A stretch of 55,555 nucleotides of DNA from S34-282 sp034422075. Its GTDB lineage: Bacteria > Chloroflexota > Dehalococcoidia > Lucifugimonadales > Australimonadaceae. Position numbers and translations under genes: made by a program. Below, piece after piece: positions 34,211 through 42,907 of this stretch (the stretch's first letter is position 1; the number at the start of each line of letters is the position of its first letter). The stretch is taken from positions 1-55,555 of the forward strand of contig DAOUJX010000036.1 in NCBI GenBank assembly GCA_034422075.1, in the 5' to 3' direction. The notes below the pieces were generated by a model. The model was not told the DNA's origin. It searched no databases and saw only the letters and a list, made by a program, of their open reading frames with translations.

Positions 34211-35482
34211 ATGCAGGTAGACGGGAAGCGCGGAGACATCAAAGACCCCGGCATGGCGGAAGAGGGAGTCCGGCTGATCGAGTGGGCGGGGCGCGAAATG
34301 CCGGTGACCAAGCTCATCGGCGAGCGTTTCAAGGCAGAGAAGCCACTTCAAGGCCTAAAGCTGGCCGGTTGCCTTCACGTCACGACGGAGACGGCCAACC
34401 TTGCACTGGCGATGCAGGCAGGCGGCGCGGAAGTAGCGCTGTGCGCCAGCAACCCGGTCAGCACGCAAGACCCTGTCGCCGCTGCACTCGTCGCCGCTTA
34501 CGGCATCCCCACCTTCGCCATCAAGGGCGAGGATGGTGACACCTACTACCGTCACATCGGCGCGGCGTTGGACATGGAGCCGGACATCACCCTGGACGAC
34601 GGCGCAGATCTCGTCGCCACCCTCCACACGCAGCGGCAAGGCCAGTTGCGAAACGTCAAGGGGGGCAGGGAGGAAACGACGACGGGCGTCATCCGGCTGC
34701 GAAGCATGGCCGAGGACGGCGCGCTCAAGTACCCCATAATCGCGGTGAACGAGGCCGATACCAAGCACCTGTTCGACAACCGCTACGGCACCGGCCAGAG
34801 CACGCTGGACGGCATCACGCGGGCCACTAACGTGCTTTGGGCGGGCAAGCGCGTAGTCGTGGCCGGCTACGGCTGGTGCGGCAGGGGCGTCGCCATGCGC
34901 GCGCGCGGCATGGGCTCGCACGTCATCGTCACGGAGGTTACCCCCGTCCGCGCATTGGAGGCCGTAATGGACGGCTTCCAGGTCATGCCCATGCAGGACG
35001 CAGCGACTGTCGGCGATATCTTCATCACGGTCACGGGCGGCACGAGCGCCGTCGGAAACGAGCACTTCCTAGCGATGCACGACGGCGCGCTCGTCGCCAA
35101 CAGCGGCCACTTCAACGTCGAACTCGACTTGACCGCGCTCGAGGACATGGCCGTGAAACGGCGGATGGTGCGCGAGTACGTCGAGGAGTTCACCCTGTCG
35201 GACGGCCGCCGCATCAACGTGCTGGCAGAGGGCCGTCTGGTAAACCTCGCTGCGGCTGAGGGCCACCCCTCGTCCGTCATGGACATGTCCTTCGCCAACC
35301 AGGCGTTGAGCGTCGAATACCTGGCGAAGAACGTCTCCGATCTGTCCGTTGGCGTACACCGCGTGCCCGAAGATATCGACCGGCGCGTCGCGCAACTGAA
35401 ACTCGAGGCGATGGGTATCGGCATCGATACACTGACGAACGAGCAAGAACGCTATCTCTCCGGCTGGGAGGCCGGAACGTAG
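34211..35482 (+). CDS. ahcY: Adenosylhomocysteinase
   Basis: Hydrolyses S-adenosylhomocysteine, the product of all SAM-dependent methylations, to adenosine and homocysteine. The 423-residue product has CLHVTTETANL, the CASNPVSTQDPVAAAL substrate region, the NAD-binding VVVAGYGWCGRGVA and the HPSSVMDMSFANQAL hinge. The C-terminus ends near YLSGWEAGT, standing for the family YxxxWxxGT. It lacks the insert found in some eukaryote and actinobacterial forms. A GGGAG site lies 10 nt before the ATG. Confidence 0.96.
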   Translation: MQVDGKRGDIKDPGMAEEGVRLIEWAGREMPVTKLIGERFKAEKPLQGLKLAGCLHVTTETANLALAMQAGGAEVALCASNPVSTQDPVAAALVAAYGIPTFAIKGEDGDTYYRHIGAALDMEPDITLDDGADLVATLHTQRQGQLRNVKGGREETTTGVIRLRSMAEDGALKYPIIAVNEADTKHLFDNRYGTGQSTLDGITRATNVLWAGKRVVVAGYGWCGRGVAMRARGMGSHVIVTEVTPVRALEAVMDGFQVMPMQDAATVGDIFITVTGGTSAVGNEHFLAMHDGALVANSGHFNVELDLTALEDMAVKRRMVREYVEEFTLSDGRRINVLAEGRLVNLAAAEGHPSSVMDMSFANQALSVEYLAKNVSDLSVGVHRVPEDIDRRVAQLKLEAMGIGIDTLTNEQERYLSGWEAGT

Positions 35483-35514
35483 CCCAACGAAAACGAGAGG
35501 ATGCGACCAGTTAG

Positions 35515-36888
35515 ATGGCCAACACATTCCTGAACTCCCTGAAGTACCTGTACACCTCCGAGTCGGTGACCGAGGGTCACCCGGACAAGCTATGCGACCA
35601 GGTGTCGGACGCGATTCTCGACGCCCTGTTCGCACAGGACCCCAATTCGCGCGTCGCCTGCGAGACGGCTACCACCACGGGTCTTGTCGTCGTCTTCGGC
35701 GAGATAACGACCTCCGCCAAGGTGGACTACGAGGCGATTGTCCGAGAGACCATCAAGCGGGTCGGATACGACGACCCCGACATCGGCATCGACTACAAGA
35801 CGTGCCGTGTGCAGATTGAACTCCACGCCCAGTCGCCGGACATCAACCAGGCTGTTTCGACGGCGCTCGAGCATCGCGGCAACTCGCAAGAGGCGTCGGA
35901 AGTGGACGCGCTCGGCGCGGGCGACCAGGGAATGATGGTCGGCTTCGCCTGCGACGAGACCGAGGAGCTGATGCCGCTCACCATCTCACTCTCGCACAAG
36001 CTCTGCCGCCGGCTGTCCATCGTCCGCAAGGAGGGTGTGCTGGAGTACCTCAAGCCGGACGGCAAGGCGCAGGTGACCGTGGAGTACGCGTACGGCAAGC
36101 CGAAGCGCATCGACACCATCATCGTCAGCGCGCAGCATGCCGAAGACGTGAGCCAGGAGCAGATCGGCGCGGATATCCGCGAGCACGTCATCGACGATGT
36201 CGTCCCTGCCGGCCTCGTGGACGCAGACACCAAGATCCTGGTCAATCCATCGGGCAATTTCGTCGTGGGCGGGCCCCATGGCGACGCCGGACTGACGGGA
36301 CGCAAGATACTCGTCGACACCTACGGAGGAGTTGCGCGGCACGGCGGCGGCGCATTCTCCGGCAAAGACCCAACGAAGGTCGACCGCTCGGCGGCCTACG
36401 CAGCGCGCTACGTGGCAAAGAACGTCGTCGCTGCCGGTCTGGCCAGGCGCTGCGAGGTACAGGCCTCCTACGCCATCGGTGTCTCCGCGCCCATCAGCAT
36501 CGCAGTCGAGACGTTCGGGACAGGAACGGTCCCGGATGATGTCATTGTGGGCTTGGTAGAGCGCCACTTCGACCTGCGACCCGGCGCAATCATCCGAGAC
36601 CTTGGTCTACGGCGTCCCATCTATGGGGCAACGGCCTCCTACGGACACTTCGGTCGCGACGACGTTGACCTGCCCTGGGAGCGGACGGACAAGGCGCCTG
36701 CGCTGGCGGAAGAGGCGGCGCAGCTAGCGCCGTCCGCAACGCAGGCCATACTGGACTCACTGAAGTCGCGCGTGCGCGAGGTCGGCGATCGATTACCGGG
36801 CCCGGTGACTGATCTGCTAAGCGAACTGAGGTCGACCGCCGCGTCTGCCGCCTCCAAGTTGGACGACCGCCGACGCAAGCGTGGCTAA
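35515..36888 (+). CDS. metK: S-adenosylmethionine synthetase with C-terminal extension
   Basis: Makes SAM from methionine and ATP. The first ~394 residues carry all MetK motifs: SVTEGHPDKLCDQVSDA, GAGDQGMMVGFACDET, GGPHGDAGLTGRKI, GGGAFSGKDPTKVDRSAAY and HFGRDDVDLPWE. About 60 extra residues (395-457) follow, mostly helix-forming (LAEEAAQLAPSATQAIL, LKSRVREVGDRL) and ending in basic RRRKRG; typical MetK stops before this. The next gene overlaps the end by 8 nt. Part of the mtnP-rhodanese-ahcY-metK SAM-cycle cluster. Confidence 0.95.
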   Translation: MANTFLNSLKYLYTSESVTEGHPDKLCDQVSDAILDALFAQDPNSRVACETATTTGLVVVFGEITTSAKVDYEAIVRETIKRVGYDDPDIGIDYKTCRVQIELHAQSPDINQAVSTALEHRGNSQEASEVDALGAGDQGMMVGFACDETEELMPLTISLSHKLCRRLSIVRKEGVLEYLKPDGKAQVTVEYAYGKPKRIDTIIVSAQHAEDVSQEQIGADIREHVIDDVVPAGLVDADTKILVNPSGNFVVGGPHGDAGLTGRKILVDTYGGVARHGGGAFSGKDPTKVDRSAAYAARYVAKNVVAAGLARRCEVQASYAIGVSAPISIAVETFGTGTVPDDVIVGLVERHFDLRPGAIIRDLGLRRPIYGATASYGHFGRDDVDLPWERTDKAPALAEEAAQLAPSATQAILDSLKSRVREVGDRLPGPVTDLLSELRSTAASAASKLDDRRRKRG

Positions 36889-38305
36889 GTCCGCTAGCCC
36901 CATCAAGTTTGGAACTGACGGGTGGCGCGCGCTCATCGCGCGCGACTTCACCTTTGAGAACGTCCGCTCATGCGCCGCGGGCACCGCACGCTACCTCCAG
37001 GCGGAAGGATTGGCGGAGCGGGGCCTCGTCATCGGGTACGACACGCGCTTTGCGTCGGAGGACTTTGCGGCAGCGGTCGCGGATGTTGCGGCCGCTCATG
37101 GGATAGACGTGGCGCTGGCCGACCGCCCCGCGCCGACTCCAGTGGTCAGCTACAACATCCCCTACCGCAACGCGGGCGCCGGCGTCGTGATAACCGCGAG
37201 CCACAACCCGGCGAAGTGGAACGGTTTCAAGTTCAAGCCCGATTACGGCGGCAGCGCGCCGCCCGAAGTCGTCGAAGTACTGGAGCGACACATCGCAGAT
37301 GCACAGCGCGACGGCGCTAGCACGGAGGGCGCAAACTCCCGTGGCGCCGTAACGCACGTAGACCTCACCGAACCCTACGCTGAGCACCTCAAGCGCGTCA
37401 TAGACCTGGAGGCCATTCGCGATGCAGGCCTCCAGGTCGTCGTCGACTCGATGCACGGGGCGGGCGGCGGCTTCTTCCGGCAATTGCTAAGCGGCGGCGC
37501 AACGACGGTCGAGGAGTTGCGCGCCGAACCCAACCCTGCCTTCCCCGGCATGGCCCAGCCCGAGCCGATAACGCAGAACCTTGCCCCGAGCATCACCGCG
37601 ATCCGCGACGGAAGGGGCGAAATCGGCCTGGCAACGGACGGCGACGCCGACAGGCTTGGACTCATCGACGAGCGCGGCGAGTTCGTTAGCACATTGCAGA
37701 CATTCGCCCTGCTATGCCTGCACCAACTCGAAGTGCGCGGCGAGCGCGGCCCGCTCGTGCGCTCACTGACACAGAGCGCCATGGTCGACAAGCTGGCGGC
37801 GCGCTACAGCGTGGATGTCCATGTGACGCCCGTCGGCTTCAAGTACGTAGGGCCAGTGATGATGCGTGAGGACGCGCTAGCGGCAGGCGAGGAGAGCGGC
37901 GGCTACGCCTTCCGCGGCAACGTCCCCGAGCGCGACGGCCTGCTCAGCGGCATGCTCATACTGGAGATGTGCGTCCGGACGGGCAAGCGCCTCTCGGAGT
38001 TGGTGCAGTGGCTGCACGACCTGGTCGGCGAGCATGCCTTCGAGCGCTTGGACGTACACCTAGCAGAAGGCACGCGCGTGCCGCCGCTGCGGTCGCTCGC
38101 CGACGCCGCACCGAAAGACATCGCCGGCCTCAAGGTCGAGCGTGTGGACACGACGGACGGCGTATGGTTCGTCCTGGAGGGCGGATACTGGGGCCTGGTG
38201 CGCGCATCCGGCACCGAGCCGCTCCTCCGTATCTACGCCGAAGCCGACTCCCCTAACCGCGTCAGCCGCATCCACCACGATCTCCGCACGCTCGCGGGAG
38301 TCTAG
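36881..38305 (+). CDS. Phosphoglucomutase/phosphomannomutase family protein
   Basis: A 474-residue alpha-D-phosphohexomutase that interconverts hexose 1- and 6-phosphates for envelope sugar precursors. KFGTDGWRA starts domain 1; the phosphoserine loop is ITASHNPAKWNG with Ser107; the metal loop is DGDADRLG; the sugar-binding loop GEESGGY and the phosphate-binding RASGTEPLLRIY are intact. GlmM, PGM and PMM cannot be separated with certainty; GEESGGYAF is PGM/PMM-like. The GTG start overlaps the metK end by 8 nt. Confidence 0.9.
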   Translation: MAKSASPIKFGTDGWRALIARDFTFENVRSCAAGTARYLQAEGLAERGLVIGYDTRFASEDFAAAVADVAAAHGIDVALADRPAPTPVVSYNIPYRNAGAGVVITASHNPAKWNGFKFKPDYGGSAPPEVVEVLERHIADAQRDGASTEGANSRGAVTHVDLTEPYAEHLKRVIDLEAIRDAGLQVVVDSMHGAGGGFFRQLLSGGATTVEELRAEPNPAFPGMAQPEPITQNLAPSITAIRDGRGEIGLATDGDADRLGLIDERGEFVSTLQTFALLCLHQLEVRGERGPLVRSLTQSAMVDKLAARYSVDVHVTPVGFKYVGPVMMREDALAAGEESGGYAFRGNVPERDGLLSGMLILEMCVRTGKRLSELVQWLHDLVGEHAFERLDVHLAEGTRVPPLRSLADAAPKDIAGLKVERVDTTDGVWFVLEGGYWGLVRASGTEPLLRIYAEADSPNRVSRIHHDLRTLAGV

Positions 38306-38319
38306 TAACGCCCATTCTT

Positions 38320-38434
38320 CACCTCCGACAGGGGAGAGGTGCCGCGCCACGGCGCGGCGGATGAGGGGCACGCTCGCGCCATCCCTGCGAGAGCAGGATT
38401 CTGAACCACCCAAGCGCCAACTGGCACCTTGGCG
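38320..38434. repeat. Run of inverted repeats between convergent genes
   Basis: The 173-bp gap between the phosphohexomutase and rpsI holds four successive inverted repeats: CACCTC/GAGGTG (38320-38341), GCCGCGCC/GGCGCGGC (38341-38358, 2-nt loop), CCTGC-GAGA-GCAGG (38384-38397) and CGCCAA/TTGGCG (38415-38434). The last may end the rplM-rpsI transcript and an earlier one the plus-strand operon. The set resembles a dispersed intergenic repeat element, but no second copy is seen here. Confidence 0.45.
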
Positions 38435-38478
38435 AAACGCCCAGCCTCTCTATCGGCAGCAAAGAGCGACAGCAGCCG

Positions 38479-38883
38479 CTAACGCTTCGTGTACTGCGGG
38501 GCGCGGCGAGCGCGCTTGAGGCCGTACTTCTTGCTCTCCTTGATGCGCGAGTCGCGCGTGAGCAAGCCGGCTTTGCGCAGGCTGGACTTGGTCGAAGGGT
38601 CGGCAAGAACGAGGGCGCGTGAGATGCCGTGGCGCAAGGCGTCGGCCCATGCCGATATGCCCCCGCCGCCGATCTTGGCTACGACGTCGAACCGGCCGCG
38701 CGTATTCTCCGTGACCTCAAAGGGCTGGCGGGCGCGATGCTGCCACGCCAACCACGGAAGCGCTTCCTCGAGCGGCTTGCCGTTGATCGTGATGCTGCCG
38801 GCGCCGTCGGGGTAGAGGCGGACACGGGCTATAGCCGTCTTACGCTTGCCGGTGCCGTAGTAGTACTGCGTGCCCGTCGTCAT
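38479..38883 (-). CDS. rpsI: Small ribosomal subunit protein S9
   Basis: 30S head protein whose C-terminal tail reaches the P-site tRNA. The 134-residue product has YYGTGKRKTAIARVRL, GGGISAWADALRHGISRAL and the invariant basic C-terminus ending in YTKR. Length and motifs are standard, with no added tail. The last gene of the superoperon; rplM lies 5 nt upstream. Confidence 0.97.
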   Translation of the reverse strand: MTTGTQYYYGTGKRKTAIARVRLYPDGAGSITINGKPLEEALPWLAWQHRARQPFEVTENTRGRFDVVAKIGGGGISAWADALRHGISRALVLADPSTKSSLRKAGLLTRDSRIKESKKYGLKRARRAPQYTKR

Positions 38884-38888
38884 GCGAG

Positions 38889-39602
38889 TTACTCCTCCTT
38901 CTTCCGTGGCGCGCGAGGTCGGCGCGGTGTCGAAGCGCGGGTGCGGCGCGCGGGCTTGTCAGGCTCGGCCTTCGACTCAGCGGTGGCACGGCGCCTCCGG
39001 GTCGGCGTAGGAGCGGGCGTCTCTTCCTCCGGCTCCGCCACGGCGTCCACGGCCTGTTCGGCTACAGGCTCCGGCTGCGAGTCTTCCTTCGCACGACCGC
39101 GCCTGCGCGGAGGCGCAGAAGGCGCCTCGGCCTCAGCAGCGCGAGCAGCCCTCGCAGCTGCGCGCGCGCCCGTTCCCGCCTTTACCTGTGCCTGGTGCGG
39201 ATGCTCTTCACCCGAATAGACTTTGAGGCGCTTGAGCATGCGCCGTCCTAGGCGCGTACCCGGCAGCATCCCGCGGACGGCGTAGGAGATGACGCGCTCG
39301 GGGAAGCGCTCGAGCATTTCGTCGAGGCTTCGCTGGCGCAGGTGCCCGATGTACCCGGTGTGGCGGTAGTAGACCTTCTGCTGGCGCTTTGCGCCGGTAA
39401 CGTCCACCGCAGCCGCGTTCACGACCACCACGAAATCTCCGGTCAACTGGTGCGGGCTGAAGTGGGGGGTGTGCTTGCCCTGCAAAACGCGCGCGACGTG
39501 CGAGGCCAAGCGCCCAAGGCGCTGGCCCTTCGCGTCCACCACGTGCCACTTAGGCGAGAGTTGCTTGGCGGGTATGTGCCTTGTCGTTCGCTGTAAACGC
39601 AT
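38889..39602 (-). CDS. rplM: Large ribosomal subunit protein L13 with long C-terminal extension
   Basis: Residues 1-140 are a complete L13 (KWHVVDAKGQRLGRLASHVA, GKHTPHFSPHQLTGDFVVVVNA, YRHTGYIGHLR, RGMLPGTRLGRRMLKRLKVYSG), an early-assembly 50S protein. Residues about 141-237 are an extra tail: an Ala/Arg block, a Glu/Pro/Ala block and a strongly basic Arg/Lys end. Such a tail is not part of canonical L13 (about 142-150 residues). The ATG at 39602 overlaps the end of truA by 53 nt; its ribosome site is poor (GGAG only 1 nt away), so a TTG at 39641 is a possible alternative. Confidence 0.93.
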   Translation of the reverse strand: MRLQRTTRHIPAKQLSPKWHVVDAKGQRLGRLASHVARVLQGKHTPHFSPHQLTGDFVVVVNAAAVDVTGAKRQQKVYYRHTGYIGHLRQRSLDEMLERFPERVISYAVRGMLPGTRLGRRMLKRLKVYSGEEHPHQAQVKAGTGARAAARAARAAEAEAPSAPPRRRGRAKEDSQPEPVAEQAVDAVAEPEEETPAPTPTRRRRATAESKAEPDKPARRTRASTPRRPRAPRKKEE

Positions 39603-40359
39603 GCTCCTTGCCCGGAGGGAAGCCAGGGTACTTGACCGCAATCAGACAGAGGCCGTGCGGCGGCAACACGCGGTTGGCCGCGCCGCGCACGGAACTGTCA
39701 GCGAGCTCCCTGAATCCCTCAATCGTCCTTTCTCCTAGTCCAACCTCCAGCGCCGCGCCGGCGATGCGGCGCACCTGCTGGGGCAGGAAGGCTGTGCCCT
39801 CCACCTCGATATGCACCGAATCGCCCTGGCGCCAGGCTAGCGCCTGATGGATGCGCCGGACTGTGTTGTCGCGATCGAACCTGCCGCAGAACGGAGCGAA
39901 GCCCCGCTCTCCCTCCAGGTATGCCAAAGCCTCGGTCATTCCCGCCACGTCAACGTCGCGCTCCAAGTGCATGGCATAGCGCTGCCGCAATGGCGACCGG
40001 CTGCGTCCGGCCACGAAGGTGTAGCGGTAGACGCGCGCACGCGCATCGCGGCGAGGGTCGAACGACGGCGCAACGTCGTAGGCGGCTACGACCGACACCT
40101 GATCCGGCAAGTAGTAGTTGAGCCCCTGGCGGATACGTTCCGTGTCCAAGACGCTCTCCGTATCGAAGGCGGCGACCTGTCCCTTCGCATGGACTCCCGC
40201 ATCCGTACGTCCCGCGCCCTTGAGCCGGGTCGGTTGGCCGGTTAGGGACGCGATAGCGGCCTCCAGCGCCCCTTGCACGCTGGGCGCGTTGGTCTGCCGT
40301 TGGAAGCCTGCAAAGGGGCTGCCATCGTACTCGACTATGAGGCCAATACGCCTGGTCAC
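39550..40359 (-). CDS. truA: tRNA pseudouridine(38-40) synthase
   Basis: Converts uridines 38-40 of the tRNA anticodon arm to pseudouridine. The 269-residue product has EYDGSPFAGFQRQ, the catalytic GRTDAGVHAKGQV with Asp52, and GSFAPFCGR-like GFAPFCGRF. The GTG start is 7 nt after GGGAG. The end runs 53 nt into rplM. The truA-rplM-rpsI tail after the alpha operon is a common order in Gram-positives and relatives. Confidence 0.95.
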   Translation of the reverse strand: MTRRIGLIVEYDGSPFAGFQRQTNAPSVQGALEAAIASLTGQPTRLKGAGRTDAGVHAKGQVAAFDTESVLDTERIRQGLNYYLPDQVSVVAAYDVAPSFDPRRDARARVYRYTFVAGRSRSPLRQRYAMHLERDVDVAGMTEALAYLEGERGFAPFCGRFDRDNTVRRIHQALAWRQGDSVHIEVEGTAFLPQQVRRIAGAALEVGLGERTIEGFRELADSSVRGAANRVLPPHGLCLIAVKYPGFPPGKEHAFTANDKAHTRQATLA

Positions 40360-40370
40360 GCGCCGACTCC

Positions 40371-40727
40371 CTACCCTTCCACCAGCTCGAGCACGGCCAT
40401 TGCGGCAGCATCGCCCTTGCGCGGAATGAGCTTGACGATGCGCGTGTAGCCGCCTTGACGATCGGCATAGCGAGGGCCAAGGTCCTCGAACACCTTTCGT
40501 ACAGCGTCCTTGTCGTTGAGGATGGAGGCGGTGAGCCGACGGTCGTGGATCGCACCGCGCTTGCCTTTGGATATGACCTTTTCGGCAAGTATGCGCGCCT
40601 CGCGCGCCTTCGCTTCAGTTGTCGTAACGCGCTCGTGCTTGACGAGGTCAGCCACGAGGCTGCTGAGGAGCGCCTTGCGCGGGCCCGACCTGCGGCCCAG
40701 CTTACGGCGTGCTACACGGTGCCGCAT
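40371..40727 (-). CDS. rplQ: Large ribosomal subunit protein L17
   Basis: 50S protein near the exit tunnel. The 118-residue product has MRHRVARRKLGRRSGPRKALL, the VKHERVTTTEAKAREAR segment and the end GGYTRIVKLIPRKGDAAAMAVLELV, all family-typical, with no extension. GGAG is 5 nt before the ATG, and rpoA ends 2 nt upstream. Confidence 0.97.
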   Translation of the reverse strand: MRHRVARRKLGRRSGPRKALLSSLVADLVKHERVTTTEAKAREARILAEKVISKGKRGAIHDRRLTASILNDKDAVRKVFEDLGPRYADRQGGYTRIVKLIPRKGDAAAMAVLELVEG

Positions 40728-40729
40728 GG

Positions 40730-41803
40730 CTACTCCTCGCCTTCCCCTTCGCTCACGCTCTCGTCCTCATCATCGACGTCAGCCGAAGGCGCTGGGACAG
40801 CTGCCGACGGCTCGCTGCGCAGGCCTGGGTGCCGGATGCCAATCAGTGTGAGCTTCTGGTCCAGCTCCTCGAGTGAGCGCTCGCCGAAGTTTCGGATTTG
40901 GAGCAGTGCGGCGCGATTGCGCTCCAGCACCTCTCCGACCTTGTGGATGGACGCACGCTTGAGGCAGTTCAGCGTCCGCGCCGAAAGGCCCAAGCTCTCG
41001 ACGGGCATGTTGTATTGCGACGGCGGAATGGCAAGCGCCCAGGGCGAGCGATCTGCGTCTTCCTCTGGGGTGTCGGGGACGGTCGTGAAACGGAAGAAGT
41101 ACTCCTGCAGCTCATGCGCGCCCACCCGGACCGCCTCGCCGGGTGTGATTGCGCCGTTCGTCCACACCTCGACGATCAGGCGCTCAAAGTCGGTTTGCTG
41201 CCCGATCCGCACCGGCTCCACGGTGTAGTTGACCTTGCGCACAGGGGTGAAGATGGCGTCGACGGGCAGGACGCCGATGGGCAATCCTTCGTGCGACGAC
41301 GCGGGATGGTAGCCGCGTCCCTGTTCGACGTTCATCTCGATGTTGAGCTTGGCCTTGTCGCTGTCGAGAGTTGCGATGTGAAGCTCCGGGTTGACGATCT
41401 CGAAGTCAGACGAGGACATGATGTCGCTCGCCGTGACCTCGCCCTTGCTGCCCTCGACGCCCAGCCGGAGCTTGCCGGGCCTTTCGACCCTTGCACGCAG
41501 GTTGATGGCCTTGATGTTCAGGAGGATCTCGATGACGTCCTCCTTCACATGGGGGATGGTGGAGTACTCGTGCTGTACGCCGTCGATGCGCACCCAGTCG
41601 ATAGCGGCACCCGGTACGGAATTGAGCAGGATCCGGCGCAGTGGGTTGCCAATGGTGACGCCGTAGCCGCGCGGCACCGGCTCGATGATAAACACGCCGT
41701 GCGTGTCGTCAGCCTCGCTGACGCGCACGCGCGGCTGCGGGATGGGTGTCGATTCGAGCGTAAGGTCGCGCGGGTCGTCGTAGCCAATGTCCAGCATCGT
41801 CAT
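40730..41803 (-). CDS. rpoA: DNA-directed RNA polymerase subunit alpha
   Basis: Assembly platform of RNA polymerase and contact point for activators. The 357-residue product has the N-terminal domain (GYGVTIGNPLRRILLNSVPGAA and the ELHIATLDSDKAKLNIEM region) and the C-terminal domain (LGLSARTLNCLKRASIHKVGEV, RNFGERSLEELDQKL). A short acidic tail (DVDDEDESVSEGEGEE) follows the CTD. GAGGG is 7 nt before the ATG at 41803; further upstream codons overlap rpsD and are discarded. Confidence 0.96.
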   Translation of the reverse strand: MTMLDIGYDDPRDLTLESTPIPQPRVRVSEADDTHGVFIIEPVPRGYGVTIGNPLRRILLNSVPGAAIDWVRIDGVQHEYSTIPHVKEDVIEILLNIKAINLRARVERPGKLRLGVEGSKGEVTASDIMSSSDFEIVNPELHIATLDSDKAKLNIEMNVEQGRGYHPASSHEGLPIGVLPVDAIFTPVRKVNYTVEPVRIGQQTDFERLIVEVWTNGAITPGEAVRVGAHELQEYFFRFTTVPDTPEEDADRSPWALAIPPSQYNMPVESLGLSARTLNCLKRASIHKVGEVLERNRAALLQIRNFGERSLEELDQKLTLIGIRHPGLRSEPSAAVPAPSADVDDEDESVSEGEGEE

Positions 41804-41856
41804 AAGTTTCCCTCGTTCGTTCGCTTCCTCGGTCCTCCGTGAGGCGGAGGCCTGGC

Positions 41857-42483
41857 CTAGCGCGAGTAGTGCTCCGTGATGAGACGCGTGTCGACCAGCG
41901 CGTCCGTATCGGTCGCATCCGGCATCCGCGCGACCTCCCCGCTCATGGCCGATCGATCGAGGCTCAGCCACTCCGGGACAGGGCGCTGACCAACTTGGCC
42001 GGACGCCTCCGAGTAGGGGCCCTTCTTCTTGGACTCTTCCTTCCACGCAATCGTCTGGCCCGGACGGACGAGGAAGGAGGGTAGGTTGACCTTGCGCCCA
42101 TCTACCGTGAAGTGGCCGTGCAGTACCCACTGGCGCGCCTGGGAACGGGCCGCCGCAAAGCCGAGTCGGTAGACGACGTTGTCCAGCCGCCGCTCCAGCA
42201 GTTGCAGCAGGTTGGCACCGGTGACGCCGGGCGCCCGTCGCGCGGTGTCGAAGTAGTTACGGAATTGGCGTTCCAGCACTCCGTATGCCTGACGCGCCTT
42301 CTGCTTTTCGCGTAGTTGGACGCCCCATTCGGACACGCGGCGACGGCGGGGTTGGCTTGCGCCCGGCGCTGTCCTGCGGCGCTCGACCGCGCACTTGGGG
42401 GTGTAGCAGCGCTCGCCCTTGAGAAAGAGTTTGTCTCCTGCGCGGCGGCAGAGTCTGCATACGGGGCCGGTGTAACGTGCCAT
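41857..42483 (-). CDS. rpsD: Small ribosomal subunit protein S4, zinc-binding type
   Basis: Primary 16S rRNA-binding protein that nucleates 30S assembly. The 208-residue product has the zinc-type N-terminus with Cys9, Cys12, Cys26 and Cys31, and the S4 domain RRLDNVVYRLGFAAARSQARQWVLHGHFTVDGRKV. Ends near VDTRLITEHYSR as expected. It lies 53 nt upstream of rpoA. Confidence 0.97.
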   Translation of the reverse strand: MARYTGPVCRLCRRAGDKLFLKGERCYTPKCAVERRRTAPGASQPRRRRVSEWGVQLREKQKARQAYGVLERQFRNYFDTARRAPGVTGANLLQLLERRLDNVVYRLGFAAARSQARQWVLHGHFTVDGRKVNLPSFLVRPGQTIAWKEESKKKGPYSEASGQVGQRPVPEWLSLDRSAMSGEVARMPDATDTDALVDTRLITEHYSR

Positions 42484-42504
42484 CTACTGGTCTTCCTCTC
42501 CTGC

Positions 42505-42894
42505 CTAGCCGCGGGGCCGCTTGGGGGGGCGGCACCCGTTATGGGGAATCGGCGTTACGTCTCTGATGCTGGTAATGATCATGCCGCTTGCCTGGAGCGC
42601 GCGGATGGCCGACTCGCGTCCCGCACCCGGGCCCTTCACGAAGACCTCGACCTGGCGCAGTCCGTGCTCGGACGCCTTGCGCGCAGCCTGCTCGGCGACG
42701 CGCTGTGCGGCGAAGGCCGTGCTCTTGCGCGAGCCCTTGAAGCCCAATTGTCCGCCGCTCGACCACGCAATGACGTTCCCGTCGGGGTCGGTCAGCGTGA
42801 CGATGGTGTTGTTAAAGGTGGCGCTGATGAAGCCCTTCCCCTGCGGGACGAACTTGCGCTCCCGCCGCCTTGTCCTGGTCCTTGCCCGTGCCAT
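42505..42894 (-). CDS. rpsK: Small ribosomal subunit protein S11
   Basis: 30S platform protein. The 129-residue product has GKGFISATFNNTIVTLTDPDGN, SSGGQLGFKGSRKSTAFAAQ, GPGAGRESAIRAL and the C-terminal TPIPHNGCRPPKRPRG. No extension. Position between rpsM and rpsD is the standard alpha-operon order. Confidence 0.98.
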   Translation of the reverse strand: MARARTRTRRRERKFVPQGKGFISATFNNTIVTLTDPDGNVIAWSSGGQLGFKGSRKSTAFAAQRVAEQAARKASEHGLRQVEVFVKGPGAGRESAIRALQASGMIITSIRDVTPIPHNGCRPPKRPRG

Positions 42895-42907
42895 CCGTTA
42901 CCTCGTC

